This document shows positions 23,801-35,300 of a stretch of DNA of 64,000 nt, piece by piece. Below the pieces are notes generated by a model that saw only the letters and a list, made by a program, of their open reading frames with translations, ran no database searches and had not been told where the DNA came from. The position numbers were made by a program, and so were the translations under genes. The stretch's first letter is position 1; every line of letters starts with the position of its first letter. Source of the DNA: Opisthocomus hoazin (Eukaryota; Chordata; Aves; Opisthocomiformes; Opisthocomidae); NCBI RefSeq assembly GCF_030867145.1, contig NC_134420.1:9692823-9756822 (forward strand), given 5' to 3'.

Positions 23801-26800
23801 GGGGTCTCAATGTGCTCCTTTAAGCTATTAACCATTCTTTAAAAATACCAATGTAGCTTTCCTAACTTGCTTTAAATCAACTTGATTTTTTTTTATTAGT
23901 ATTCACCTCAGAAAAGGAGGCCAATTTATTTATTGGACGACATCTTCTGAATAACAGATTTGATTTTGAAGCATTCACAGCGGATAACCTTGAAAGAGAA
24001 TGCCTTGAAGAGCTGTGCACCTATGAAGAAGCAAGAGAAGTATTTGAAGACCCTGATAAAACGGTAGCTGCTCAAACTGAATTTAATATACTGAAGGAGG
24101 TTATTGACTAAATCTAAATACTGTAGCCCTTCTGAAAACAGCACTTAAGTTGATTGCTTACTGTAAAAGTAGAGGCCCCAATGAGATGGGGTTATTGCTC
24201 TAGATACAGAGGGAATACACAATAGTACATTTAAGACAATGTACTATTGTCTTAAAGACTTTAGATAAGGGCTCCAATTCCACAAACAAATATAAATGAA
24301 ACTTCAGAAGTACTGCTTGTGGATATACCTATATGTGTTTTCAGAATCTCATTTTTATTTTTTAGTAACTTCTCAGCATTCAGTTTGAACGTGTTCCACA
24401 TGCTTTATATATTAATTGGCTTATTGTGTCCTTGTGTCTTGCCAAAGCATTTTAGAAGAGACGAATACAGAGCAAATCTGCAGTTCAGCTATTGCTGTGT
24501 ACTCCTATAGCATTATGTTCTAAATTACTACCTATGTACAGCTTGGAAGAAACCTGGCATAAAAAAAGAGAAAAATACGCAAGAAACCTTTCAGCCCAAT
24601 AGTGATGATTGTCTGCAGACTGACTCTCGGTGCATGCAGCAAGAATCTCTTCATGATTCTAGGTGTGCTCTGCACTAACCTGCAGAAAGAGCAAGGAATA
24701 CACTTCTGTTCTGAAGGCGGAAATGTTAGTTTGCCATTACTAGCATTTTCCTAAGAAAAAGGTGAAAGCGTTAAATTGGAATCTTAATGGAGTCTTTTGC
24801 TGGGTAGCAAAAGTGGAAATTATAGCTGAACACATGTAATGCACGACAGTCATGCAACATAAAGGTTTTTCTATTAAATGAATCCCATTATTTTTCCTAG
24901 CTGATACAAATTCACATACTCTTCATGCAAATGTCTGATTCTTAAGAACTTGACTTTGCCTCATTAATACTCTTTTGTAGGTATTTACAAAGATTAATTG
25001 TAAGCATTTTTTATGTTTAAAAAAATATAGAAGATATACTGACTTCTGCTGTAATCAGGCAGAAATATGAGGTAACACTGGACAGTTAAATGCACTTTTT
25101 CACCAGCTGGCATTTTCGTCTTTATGAAATTGTATTTTTTATGCAAACTTGAATGTATGAGAAAAATACGGTGGGATAAGCAAGTACAAATCCTTCAGCG
25201 GGAGTTGCTTCTGTACCATATTAAAAAAAATTGTCAATAGGCCTGCCAATTATGTAGCTCATATAAATCTGATCCTTTGTTTTTATAGATGGATTTTTGG
25301 AAAGACTATTCAATTAAAGGCCCTAAAATAAAAATAGGTAAGTTATCTTTATATTCTTTCATTATATTGCAATATTTTGTTTGTTATAATAGTACATTCT
25401 TAAAAATACACCATGCATTCAGTTTGCAAAATCAGAGTTGATCTTTTTACTGAAATTCACTGTGATCTGTGTGAGTATATTGCATTATCTGATAGAATAA
25501 AACATACTCAGTGATGCTTCTTACAGTGGGATCCATTATAAGTCTGTAGGTATAAACAGTATTAATTTTGTTGTCCATTTCTTTATTACACAACCAGTAA
25601 ACTTTTCCGTGTTGTGTCGTGTGTGTGTCCCGTCCTGTCCTGTCCCCCCCCCATTAACAACAGTCTGATTCAGGTTCAGAGTAGTCTTATGCCAGACATT
25701 TCATCAAATAATGGTCAGTATGACTTGAGGAAAGATCTACAGCCTGATCCAAGGTCACAAGTACATGAAGTAATATTTAGAAGGCATTACAAGACAGACA
25801 TCTCAATAGTTTTATGTACAGAAAAGGGAGTATCTACTCACTTTTGCTTTACACTGAATGTGAATGATACTCTTGGGTTGTGTTGCACAGGTATGGCTTC
25901 TCACCCCAAGCTAGCCTTTTGTGGAAAGGAACAGCCTTACAGCACAGCAAAATTAGTATTTCATAGTGGATATTGTATACTATGTAGATGGAAGGAACAC
26001 ATAATGAAAATAACCAATGTTTTATCTTCAGGTGATGAGACACTACAAAAGGTTAACGTTACAGGACTTCTCATCAGTCTAGTTGCTGCTGGAGTACTGT
26101 TAGTTATAATTGCACTGCTTATCTTCTACTGCTGCAAAAGTAGATGCAAATCAAGGCAACCACAAAGGTAAGGACTTTGCTTAAAAAAAACAAAACACCA
26201 AAACAAACTCTTGCTTAAGAGTGGAATTTAAAAATCACTCCAGGTTGGTCTAACTGTATTCTCAGAGAATGCAATGGGAGTTCCGTTTCCTGGAAGCAAA
26301 GTTAGGTGAGCACTAGCAGTAGTTATGCTGAAGTTAATTAGTAACACAAAAACATAAAATAACACTTGCATGGCTGACGTACCTTTGGGGTTTTTTTACG
26401 TGTGTTCTTGGCTCCAAAATATTCTTACTAAAAAGATGGAATCATTTTAATAGGCCGGGGCCTGCAATGGAAAGCCTAATGTGTTCTGTTCACTCTTTAG
26501 GGTGTATTGCTCTTCATGGCATGTAGTCTACCTCAGATGTGAAATGGAGGAGGTTGAAGGAAATGCTTCTCTGCCCATTCTCTAGCCCTGCTCGTTCCTT
26601 TTTCCTAAACTTGAAAGGCATACAAGGGGATTCTGTGCTTCCTCTTCCCTGCAAATTTTACATTACTGAGCTATTCTTACTCTGTGTTTTGGAGAGAATA
26701 TTTGGCTTCCAGTCTTTATGATCACTGAAGGCAAGTGGTTTTTGGTGGTGTTTTTTTTGTGGTGTTTGGTTTTTTGCTGGTTTTCTTGTTTTGTTTTTGG

Positions 26801-27114
26801 TGGGGTTTTTTTGTTTGTTTGTTTATTTTTAACAACTAAGACTTCATATTCTTTCTTCCCTGCCACTTACAATGCTGTTAACTTTGTTTAGGTACTTGAA
26901 TTATGTAAGAAGACATAGTTCATCAAGCATCTTCAGAAGGCATGAAGAATTTTCTTTAACTCCACTTCCTCCCAGAACTGAGGACTCAGGACTACCAACT
27001 TACGACCAAGCAGTTACTTCACACGGACAACATGATGTGCCACCGCCCCCTTATCCAGGGCCCCCAAAAAGGGCACGGGTGTTAAAAAAGTCTATGTCAC
27101 TTCCTGCCCCATAG
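20753..27114 (+). CDS. PRRG4: PRRG4, transmembrane gamma-carboxyglutamic acid protein 4 (whole coding span, 5 exons)
   Basis: Coding exons are 20753-20858, 23900-24063, 25289-25337, 26032-26167 and 26892-27114. They total 678 nt (225 residues plus stop) with consistent phases and GT/AG ends, close to the roughly 226 residues of the mammalian protein. Residues 1-17 are a signal peptide. About 37-90 form the Gla domain with the ERECLEELC motif and disulfide pair C70-C75. About 116-139 are one membrane span, followed by a basic Cys/Lys/Arg stop-transfer segment. The cytoplasmic tail carries LPTY (186-189) and PPPY (203-206), ligands for WW domains. Known family biology: Glu residues are carboxylated by the vitamin-K-dependent carboxylase, giving a Ca2+-binding type I membrane protein; the tail binds WW proteins such as YAP and NEDD4-type ligases, and PRRG4 has been linked to Robo1 trafficking. 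The gene precedes QSER1, as in mammals. Confidence 0.97.
21771..21802. repeat. 10-bp perfect inverted repeat, 12-nt loop
   Basis: AAAGAGTTGG at 21771-21780 pairs with CCAACTCTTT at 21793-21802. It lies in a PRRG4 intron and has no assigned role. Confidence 0.85.
22567..22580. repeat. 14-bp perfect palindrome ATGTGCGCGCACAT
   Basis: A self-complementary alternating purine/pyrimidine core in a PRRG4 intron. Such sequences can adopt Z-DNA or a small cruciform; nothing here shows a function. Confidence 0.85.
22589..22665 (+). repeat. Local direct duplication of an AT-rich motif
   Basis: CCTTCAATATATACTATAAT followed by ATTA at 22589-22612 recurs at 22644-22665 as the same motif lacking one TA. 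The copies are about 55 bp apart and separated by further AT-rich sequence. Replication slippage is the likely origin. Confidence 0.85.
23900..24063 (+). CDS. PRRG4: PRRG4 coding exon 2: Gla domain
   Basis: The acceptor TTTTTATTAG precedes a 164-nt exon that completes a split Val codon and encodes residues 36-90. It contains most of the Gla domain: EKEANLFIGRHLLNNRFDFE, then NLERECLEELC and YEEAREVFEDPDKT. The invariant Cys pair and the cluster of Glu residues that would be gamma-carboxylated are all present. The exon ends at phase 0 with ACG|GTAGCT. Confidence 0.97.
24064..25288 (+). other. PRRG4: PRRG4 intron between coding exons 2 and 3
   Basis: A 1.2-kb AT-rich intron. Its one notable element is the pair of overlapping perfect inverted repeats at 24219-24255. 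Confidence 0.9.
24219..24255. repeat. Two overlapping, mutually exclusive perfect hairpins
   Basis: ACAATAGTACATT (24219-24231) is perfectly complementary to AATGTACTATTGT (24238-24250) with a 6-nt loop. TTAAGACAAT (24231-24240) is perfectly complementary to ATTGTCTTAA (24246-24255) with a 5-nt loop. The two stems share the middle bases, so only one can form at a time. This pattern is typical of a template-switch mutation, or of a small MITE-like relic. Confidence 0.9.
25289..25337 (+). CDS. PRRG4: PRRG4 coding exon 3: post-Gla aromatic segment (49 nt)
   Basis: A very small exon between TTTTTATAG and G|GTAAGT. It encodes MDFWKDYSIKGPKIKI and the first base of a Gly codon (residues 91-106 plus the split codon 107). 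This is the aromatic helix (FWxxY) that follows Gla domains across the family. Its small size and phases (0 in, 1 out) match the rest of the gene model. Confidence 0.95.
25338..26031 (+). other. PRRG4: PRRG4 intron between coding exons 3 and 4, partly open in frame
   Basis: A 694-bp intron. Its distal 418 bp (from 25614) have no stop in the frame that continues into the membrane-span exon. A C-rich pyrimidine tract with repeated CCTGT units lies at 25628-25652. No strong alternative acceptor was seen, so the open frame is probably chance; see findings. Confidence 0.8.
26032..26167 (+). CDS. PRRG4: PRRG4 coding exon 4: transmembrane segment
   Basis: Acceptor ATCTTCAG. The 136-nt exon completes Gly107 and encodes a short juxtamembrane linker (DETLQKVNVT). 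The membrane span is about GLLISLVAAGVLLVIIALLI, followed by FYCCKSRCKSRQPQ, a Cys- and basic-rich stop-transfer segment that could be palmitoylated (inference). The donor is AAAG|GTAAGG, leaving phase 2. Confidence 0.96.
26168..26891 (+). other. PRRG4: PRRG4 last intron, with G/T-rich tract
   Basis: A 724-bp intron. Positions 26736-26827 are almost entirely G and T, with repeated TTTG, GGTG and TTTGTTTG units, shortly upstream of the TTTGTTTAG acceptor. Confidence 0.9.
26736..26827 (+). repeat. G/T-rich low-complexity tract
   Basis: About 90 bases composed nearly only of G and T on the sense strand, with several GG doublets separated by T runs. It ends about 65 bp before the last PRRG4 exon. 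Confidence 0.85.
26892..27114 (+). CDS. PRRG4: PRRG4 coding exon 5: proline-rich cytoplasmic tail and stop
   Basis: Encodes residues 152-225 and the TAG stop. Visible features are a basic/Ser segment (RRHSSSSIFRR), LPPRTEDSG, then GLPTYDQAV with an LPxY motif and VPPPPYPGPP with a PPxY motif, ending KKSMSLPAP. LPxY/PPxY are established WW-domain ligands in the PRRG family and are how these proteins contact NEDD4-type ligases and YAP. Confidence 0.96.
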
Positions 27115-29209
27115 TCACAAACCCCCTGGAGTGAGGGAGGATTACTGAAACATAACATACTTTTTTAAAAAGTGTGTGCTACCTTGCATATTGCAAGACA
27201 GTTTCCAAAAATGTGAAAGATCTTTAGCACAACTAGGAACAAGTGAAAATCCCATTTGGGAAAAGAGGTGAACTGCTGCAAAGGCTGCAGGACTATTCTT
27301 CGCACAAGGTTATAATGCTAAGAAGAGGGAATGCATAAAGAGTACATCTTGTAGTGCCACCCCCTGCCATATGCACTTTGAGCCATCCCATCAGACTATT
27401 GATGTTTCATTAATAGTTTCATCTATTTTTTCTTTAGAAGGAACAGTGTTTTAATTGATTTTATTGACACTAACCTTTTCTTGTGGGTATTGATACTTTA
27501 AACCACCATAAGAAGTCTACTTTGTTATTTGAGAAAGTCACTTCATTGCTGTGTGAATTTTCTATTCATTCTAGTAATAGATTTGAGTATGAAAATTGTT
27601 TCCTGATTTGATCTTTCAAATGTGTATCTAGTACTGCTTCTGGATTACACTGGCTTGTTTTAGACATTGCTGGTTAACACACTACGCAATTTGTTGTATT
27701 TCTGTGATTATAACTTTGGATGAAAAGGAACCATTCGTTAATTGCATGGCACATTACCCATTCAGACAAAGTGTGCTTTGATCAAACGGTTTTGATACTC
27801 GCTTTGACCTGGTATTTAGTGCTGAACAAGTAGAGTACTGTGGGTCAGGGAATGTTAAGCAAATAGCTATCTATTTGTCCCTTGTTAAAAAAGTACCCAG
27901 TTTCCACAGATAATGTTTCTCTTGCAGTTTAAAGATTTAAATGTTGAAAAAGACATTTAGCTCCTGGAATCAAAAGGCCGAACTACCCCACAGAAGGACT
28001 TTGCATAAGTATGTACTGCCCTACTGGGATGATAAAAATGATACCTTTAAGGAAAATGAAACATCATATTAGATAAATAACCGGTATGCACAGAGCAGTA
28101 GTCAAGAATTTCAGGGAGTCACTCGACAACTGTATCAACACAGTTTCTGTATCTCCAGTTGTATCCACCCTTAATTTTACATCTTATTAAAATATCAACC
28201 CCCAGCATTATATGGCCTACAGATCTTGCTGACCAAGTCACAAATCAACATTGCTGTCCCTTTATCTCCTAGTCAAATGGCACTGGAGTGGGAAACACTT
28301 CCCACAGCAAGCCATATTAGAGGGCCTCCCAGGCAACATGTTGGGCTGGTGTTTTCTTGCATACAGTAACTATATAGCTGGACACATGCAATGAAGTTTT
28401 TTAAGGATTCCCTCCCCCCCCAGTTTGACCAATGGTGACAGCAGCAAATGGTATTTTAATTTGGTGCCTAAAATGCACTTTATATTATAAAGGTTGAATA
28501 TATTTAACATTTCACTGATTTTATGGTTTTTAACATGCCAGAATTTACAGTGCTATTGAGTGAGATGCAGAGGATTGTTATGAGATTTTTAATCTGTAAA
28601 TGCTTTTATAAAGAAGAAAATGCTCCAAATCTTGAAATGCAAAGAAGGTGTATTGAAAATGCTACAAGAAGGAGGTTCTGCCCTTTGAAAAATACATACA
28701 ACCCAGCTGATATCAGGGGACATCGGACTGTGTTCTTACTCCTAAAGCTTCAGCATCAGATTTGGCTTTCAACAAGTCACAAATCTCTTTCTTTGCAGCA
28801 TCTTTCTTGGTGAGAGATGGGGGAATCCGCTTGTTGAGATAGCTTCAATTCACTTTTGCCCTACTTGTAAAAGCATTTTGAAGTTCTTGGAGGTTACTGT
28901 TCTGTAAGGCTGAAATAAGTGAATTGTGCGAGATCACTGTTGATAACCAAAATGCAGAGTTACGATGAAGCTATGGAATTAGAAGCTTGCAAAAACATTT
29001 CTCTCATATTTCCTTTTTATTTAGCTAACAATTTTAAAATTTGTTCATGAGCTTCAAAGCACACTTTTCTCTAGATTTTCCTTGGGATTTAAAAATTAAC
29101 AGGACCGACACGAGCACTTTCAAGGAGAGGGATTTCATAGGCCTTGTAAGAGTTCAGAGGTTCTTTAATGTTACTACAGTGATGTATGCGTCTGGCAAAG
29201 TCATGTTTT

Positions 29210-29215
29210 AATAAA
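29210..29215 (+). terminator. PRRG4: AATAAA polyadenylation signal (PRRG4 candidate)
   Basis: Canonical hexamer in TTTTAATAAACTACAG about 2.1 kb after the PRRG4 stop. A second hexamer at 29333-29338 could give a slightly longer transcript. Confidence 0.55.
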
Positions 29216-29332
29216 CTACAGAAATTGTACAGAAACCTATTTAATCACTTGAAATTTGATTCTTATACTATTCCTACAAATAATTTGCAAATGATTCCAT
29301 GAAATGCAAGCAAAAATCTTGATCTTTGTATT

Positions 29333-29338
29333 AATAAA
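29333..29338 (+). terminator. PRRG4: Second AATAAA polyadenylation signal (PRRG4 candidate)
   Basis: Canonical hexamer in ATTAATAAAAAAAAC, 118 bp beyond the first. The two may be used alternatively. Confidence 0.45.
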
Positions 29339-29355
29339 AAAAACTTAAGATGGTG

Positions 29356-32300
29356 TAACTGTTAAACAGCAATGCTGTAGCTCTTTGGGCAGCAGACTCC
29401 ACCTTCCCCAGGGTGTAACAGTTCAAATTTACTCAAAGAATCTGCACTTTAGACCCTGAAGATACTCAAAATATGCAGTAACTGATATTCAAATACTGGT
29501 TGCATGTAACATGGCAATGTGCAACACACATTCTGATCATTATAAATAAGAAGCAAAGTTTAAAATTTAGTTGAACATAACATCAACTTCCCTCTCCTTG
29601 TAAAGGGAGAAAATTCCTTTTAATGGCAGTTGTTCGGGTTGAGCTTGGTTTTTTTCTTTCATACATTGACTCCTGGCCCAAAACACTCTTACCTTGTGTC
29701 TTGCCTCCTTTTAGAACTTCTGATTCATCAGGGTTTGCAGAAGGAAAAAATCAAGGAGGAGTCAACTGTGGTGACTTGTGAATTCAGAAGTGTTGCCAGA
29801 TTTCCAAATTTTACATGCAGTTTCCTTTGAAAATGCAGTTGCTATTAGAAAATAGAAAACAGCAAATACAAGTGTCCTTAGGTGGGAGGAGAAGGAAGAG
29901 GTAGTTTGGAGGAGCAAAGCAGCAGCATGTGTACAGATGTAAATCATCAGTGTTTCTGACTTCCGGACTTTCTTTCAAGGGCAGTGGATTTTAAGTGAAT
30001 TAACAGAGATCTACTATGACAGTTGAAAACAGAAGTGTCTAAACAAAACACTGGGAAAAATTACGTAGTACTTAAATTCTGTTTCTCTCAGAACAGGTTT
30101 AAACATGTCACGCTAAATGCTGCTAGCTACCGCCTTGAAAATTTTCCAAAAAACTTCTGTGTTGCGCTTTCAGCATCGTACAAGCTTACAGCGTACTACT
30201 TTTTAGAAATCGGGACAGTTTATTAGTTAGAGCAAATAACTAAGGGTCAGAAAAGAGGTCTCTGGCTCTGTTAACTGAAAAATAAATCACTTAACCGGTC
30301 TTTTGCTTCAGTGAAATAAGAAAGCCTGCTACTTGATTTATCAAATCCTCTGATGAATACTATTATAAGCATTATGTATGTCTAATTTTTTGAGTTTTTT
30401 TGTTGGGGTTTTTGTGAATTCATTAGAAGAGAAAAACGAAAGTGTCACATGGATGTGCACTTCCTCACCACAGTTCGTGAAAATGTGAGTCATGAAGCAT
30501 TCGATTCTGGTCCTATCAGTGTCCATGGCAAGCTTTTTATTGGCTTCAGCTGAACTGGGATTGGCACCAAAAATAAAGTAACTGATCACTTCAGGTAATA
30601 AAAAGTATAATGCTCTGCCAGATTATTTACCACAATGCTGTTGCCAAACCCGATTTAGAGTATTCTATTGTTGTAATGATGCCTACTTACATAAACTAGA
30701 ATGTTTGAGGCTGATCTGCCCTTAAAAAACGTATTTGAAATTTAGAAAGCATAGTGAAATGCCCTGTCTTTCCTCAGATTACCAGCTGTGAATAAGCTGC
30801 ATTATTACCTGTAGGTTATTAGCAACACTGGTTTATTACTTTGATCAACAGTACAGGTTCATTTAAAGCTTTTTAAAAAAAAACAAAAAACAAACCAACA
30901 AACTTTTCTATCCACAGTCTCACCTGCCACCAGTATTATTGCTGCTGTCCTCACCTGTTGCAGGTGGTGTAGAGAAAAAGAAGGAAACCCCAGGCTTAAA
31001 AGCCATCTTTCAAGCACTGCAAGCTTGCTCTTTCGATACTGTAAATGTCTTTCAATTAATTTCTAGCATATGCAAATTGATCATTTACCATTTCCACAAT
31101 AAAGAACTTGCATGCATTTTCCTCTCAAAAATTTTAAGCACATACCCTGCTCTTTATTCAGGTGGTAACTTTTGACTGTTTTCAGTCATTTCCGAACTGT
31201 GCAAACAGTTCTTGTTACTTAATCTTATGAATGTATTTCCTTCTAGTCTTCTGACAGAACCTTTTGAATGCACTTTGTCAGGGGTTATATTTTAATTCTA
31301 ACTTTAATGTTAAGTGCTGTCATTTTGTTGGGGGAGGGGTAGCAATATTTTAAACTCTGCTAGTCTCTATATTATTTTGTAAAACAATTTCCAAATTAAT
31401 ATTTATGCAGGAAGATCATAGCAAGAGGAAATGCTAATGCAGCCTATGATAAGAAGTTAGAAAACCTCTGATAAACGCTGCCTTTTTTTTTTTTTAAATG
31501 AAATTAGTAACAGCATGCACTCTTCTTCATGCCTTATAGCACCTATCGACAGGGAAAAAGGGTCATGGTTTGTTTTAACACTGGCAATTTCTGCTCTGGA
31601 CAGAAGCTTCCTACTTCACTGCTCTAGTTCACTTAAGCATCTGAGGTTCTGAACTGTGAACTGCAGTCACTGAAGTCTTCAAGACAAACAAGCCAACTGA
31701 ACCACATGTTGTACCCTTCCATCTTCCTTGGCTGTCACCAGACTTTTGGTGAGATTTAACACAATAACGTAGCCAAAAAATACTCACTTTCTTAGGGTTA
31801 GTGAAGTGAGCAAGGTCACTCCAGTGAGGACCAGAACAGGCATGCAAAAGCAATGTGGGAAGCAGGACTTCCTCATTTGGTAATGGCAATTTCAATCTGA
31901 AGTGAAGGTACACATTGTGCAATGCGAAAGCTCATTAAAACTTCTAATTTAAACTTCTGCAGAGAGGCAGGAGGGACAGACGAGAGCAGCTAGATAAAGC
32001 TAATATGGTAGCACAGCAAATTACACTAAATTAAGTCACTCTTGTTTTGCTCACTGGAAGACACATCAGATCTATGTTTTTTCTCCCAACCACACGAGTT
32101 GAGAAGGCTGGTTAAAACTCCCCAAAGAATACCAGAATCTCCTCCTATATTTGAACATTCAGTGAAGCTTTTTAATCAGTCAACTGAACTGAGACTTGGA
32201 ATACAGCTGCTGCAGTATAGATGCTTCATTCTCATTAGAAGTCTTGGGAAAAGAAGATCTCAGTTCTCTGGAAAATGTATTTTATGTCATCTGTTTACTA

Positions 32301-35300
32301 TACTATGACATTAGCTATACAGTTCCCAGCTACAAAAAAGTACCTACTGGATTTCATAACTTCTGAAAATTATGTGAAAGTTGAACAAATTTACAGCATT
32401 CTGACACTTTTTAAAAAAAGCTAGCCAAAACTCAGATTAATAAAATTTCCCATCTAACTTTTAATCTCTGTGTCTGTTTAATAGAAAGCCAGCCCCATTC
32501 ACTTTGAAATGTCAGAAAGAAGTACTGCAAAACTGCCCTGCCCAATTTGGCAAAATACTGAAATGTCAGCAAAAGACTAGCTCCAGCTGGGAACAGCGGG
32601 TCCTTTGATGTACCAACAAGGGAAGCAATAGCACTTCCATTACTGTTTAAACTACAATTTAGTTTGCTGTTGAACCCTGTGGGAGCAACCTCCCCAAGTT
32701 TTCAGCAGGTGGACACCATTCCTCTATTTTACCATACAATGTTATCTTTTACATAACTCTACAATGGCAACTACACTCATTGCTTATATGGAAAATAACA
32801 GAACATTATCAAGTTTATTTTGGCTGTTTCTGATGCAGTAGCTTTTGTCCATGTTGAAAATACACATAACTACATTAACTGCTTTTGCTTTACATTTACA
32901 TTTCCGTATCCTTCTGTTCTTTTTCCTTTTCTTATTGTTCTACCTATGATTTGCTATTGACCTTTTTTGCTTCTCTAATTCCTGCTTCTGTGTCTATTCA
33001 TAACCTGCTATTGCATGCACTCCCCTGTTTGCCGCTTAGTTTTTTTTTTTTCTTTCCCGGACATGGTTCCCAAGTACTTGGTCCCTTCCCACTCTCTGAA
33101 AACCACTCTTCTTGCGCAGCTCCCCTAATCTCTTCATAGTGATACAAGGCCTTTAGCTCCTCCTTTCCCTCCTGCTTTCAGAGCCCTCGGGGCCCTTTGC
33201 ACAGCACCTAGACTACAGAAACACCGAAACCAAAGGGGCCACCAGACGCATGCACCTCGTTGCCTGCATTCTGGGAGCCTCTAGAAGCTTTAAAGGCAGC
33301 AGCTAGACTTCAAAGGATCAGGAAAAATATTTCAGTTTAGAAGTTGGTACACTTTAACACAAGTTTTGAAAAGGCCTTATAACAGGTTTTAAATTTCTGA
33401 TGCAGTGCCTATGTCATTTAGGAAACAGGAAACACCTGTGATCGCTCAAGTTGTTCAAGCAGCTTCAGTTTTTCTCTAAAGATCAGCAACTCCTAAGTGC
33501 TGAATACTTGACCATCCAGTACGTAATGTTAAATACCCAGCATAGATAAGATACAAAGGAAAATACCTAGCAAGAGTAAAAATAAAATTCCCTGTTAAAA
33601 CTATGAATTTGTTGAAAAGCAAAAGTTTTATTTTAGTTTTCTTTTTCCTATGTGTCATTGCACATTTCTTCCACTTACTTTATACCAGTTCTAGTGCTTA
33701 GTAGATCCCTTCGTAAATCAACCAGCAAAAACACAGACAGCTTTCTCATGAGTGGGTGAGTTGAATCCACACAAGTGCTGGTGGGGTGCCTTAGAAGGTG
33801 TGGGACCACATGACCAGGAGCAGGACTTGGAAAACGAAGGCAATAAGGACATCCCTCTCATTGGTGCAGTGAGTCTTCTACCACCTCAGTCATCTCGTCA
33901 TGTCAGCAGAAGTACCATGGTTTGGTAGATCAACTTTGGTTCCATAGAATGAACTCTTGAAGATTTTGCTTCATTTGTTTGTATGTATACTTAAGCTTTT
34001 TATCAAACAAATGCACAGGCTAGTATATGTAAGGAAATGCCAAGAAAGAGTATTTGCTGAGGCTCCGCAATCAAACATGTTCTTTGAAATGCAGCACTTT
34101 CTTCCATATTTACACATTTCTTAACAAATACCTTTATGTTTAAAGAGGCCATGTACCAAATTAAATGCAAAATCTCATCTGTTAAGCAATCGCAATTTTC
34201 TGCTTTGCTCAGAATCACATTTACAACACAAAAAACCAATCAGTGATTAATAATAGGCCTAACCAAGACTCATGTTATTAGTGCATAATATCTGATCCAC
34301 TTACCCACTGCTGCTCATGGAAGACACCACAGCCTGGCAGCAACGTACAGAGCCTGCGAAGGTGCTGCATCCACAATCTGCAAGTGGATGCCTACCACCA
34401 GGCTTCAACAGAGAAAGACGCTGCAGAAATTCTGCTTTGCGCTCTTTTTGGAATTTGTTAGTAAATCAGACCCAGCTCAGCTTTGGCCTGAACTTCTTCA
34501 AACTTCATCTGCTCAGACATATTCAGATTATTTGAATGCTTTATCTTTGAAACGTTAGTTTTCAAAAAAGAATGTCCTCAAGTCTCCGAACATTTGTGAG
34601 TATTCATTCTCTCAGCACAAGGCTAGCTGTTAAGCATTTCTAGAGCTTTTGTTGACAAATGGTTAGCCACTGAAAGCTAACCACTAAGATGTTTGTGTAC
34701 GTTAGCGAACTATTTATGATACTATGGTAGTTCCAAAATAAAGTACTATTAGGAACCGAAATACAATCCTTTTTGTCCACTTTCAACAGCCAAGCTGTAA
34801 CTTCAGACTTGCGGCATTAACCGCATGCCGTGCCTTTAACTACTTTCTTCAATTAACAGCTGAAGTTGCTGATCCAGCATGTGTATCTTACTATTCTTCC
34901 ATGATTCTTTTCAGCCCATCAAAAATTGCCCTGAAGCATACCAAGAATTTTGCTGCAAAACCAACAATTTACAGATATAGCTGAAAGCCTCTTCATGCAG
35001 GAAAGAAAAAATATTTGGGCACTTAATCACGAAGAAAGAGCCAGAACAAGACCAAAACCAGGCATCATCTGTTACCAAAGAACAGCCTGAAAAGGCTGAA
35101 AGCCAAAGGACAGGAGCAATGCCCTCTGTGGAAGAAGAGGGCATATGAGGAAGGGACATTGGAAAAGCCTTGGAGAGCCAGGTTCACTGTACCTGTAGCG
35201 AATACAATGCCAAAAGCACAGGCAGCAACTGCTAGCCCCAGGAAGAATCACCCCATTCAGAAACACCTGCTGCCACACACACAGGGACCCTTAGTGGTGC

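Larger units (their letters stand above)
20859..23899 (+). other. PRRG4: PRRG4 intron between coding exons 1 and 2
   Basis: A 3.0-kb AT-rich intron with no recognised gene or CR1. It holds an inverted repeat (21771-21802), a 14-bp palindrome (22567-22580), a local duplication (22589-22665) and a T-run near 23038-23053. Confidence 0.85.
27115..29355 (+). other. PRRG4: PRRG4 3' UTR (end inferred)
   Basis: AT-rich sequence after the stop without further splice signals that I trust. The first canonical AATAAA signals downstream are at 29210-29215 and 29333-29338, giving a 3' UTR of about 2.1-2.3 kb. The 142-residue-or-shorter frames within it, such as 28523-28813, look like chance. Confidence 0.6.

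Noticed and set aside
30341-30589. Minus-strand frame with a segment vaguely like an old archosaur interspersed repeat
   Set aside because: The resemblance is too weak to name a family, and there are no clear boundaries.
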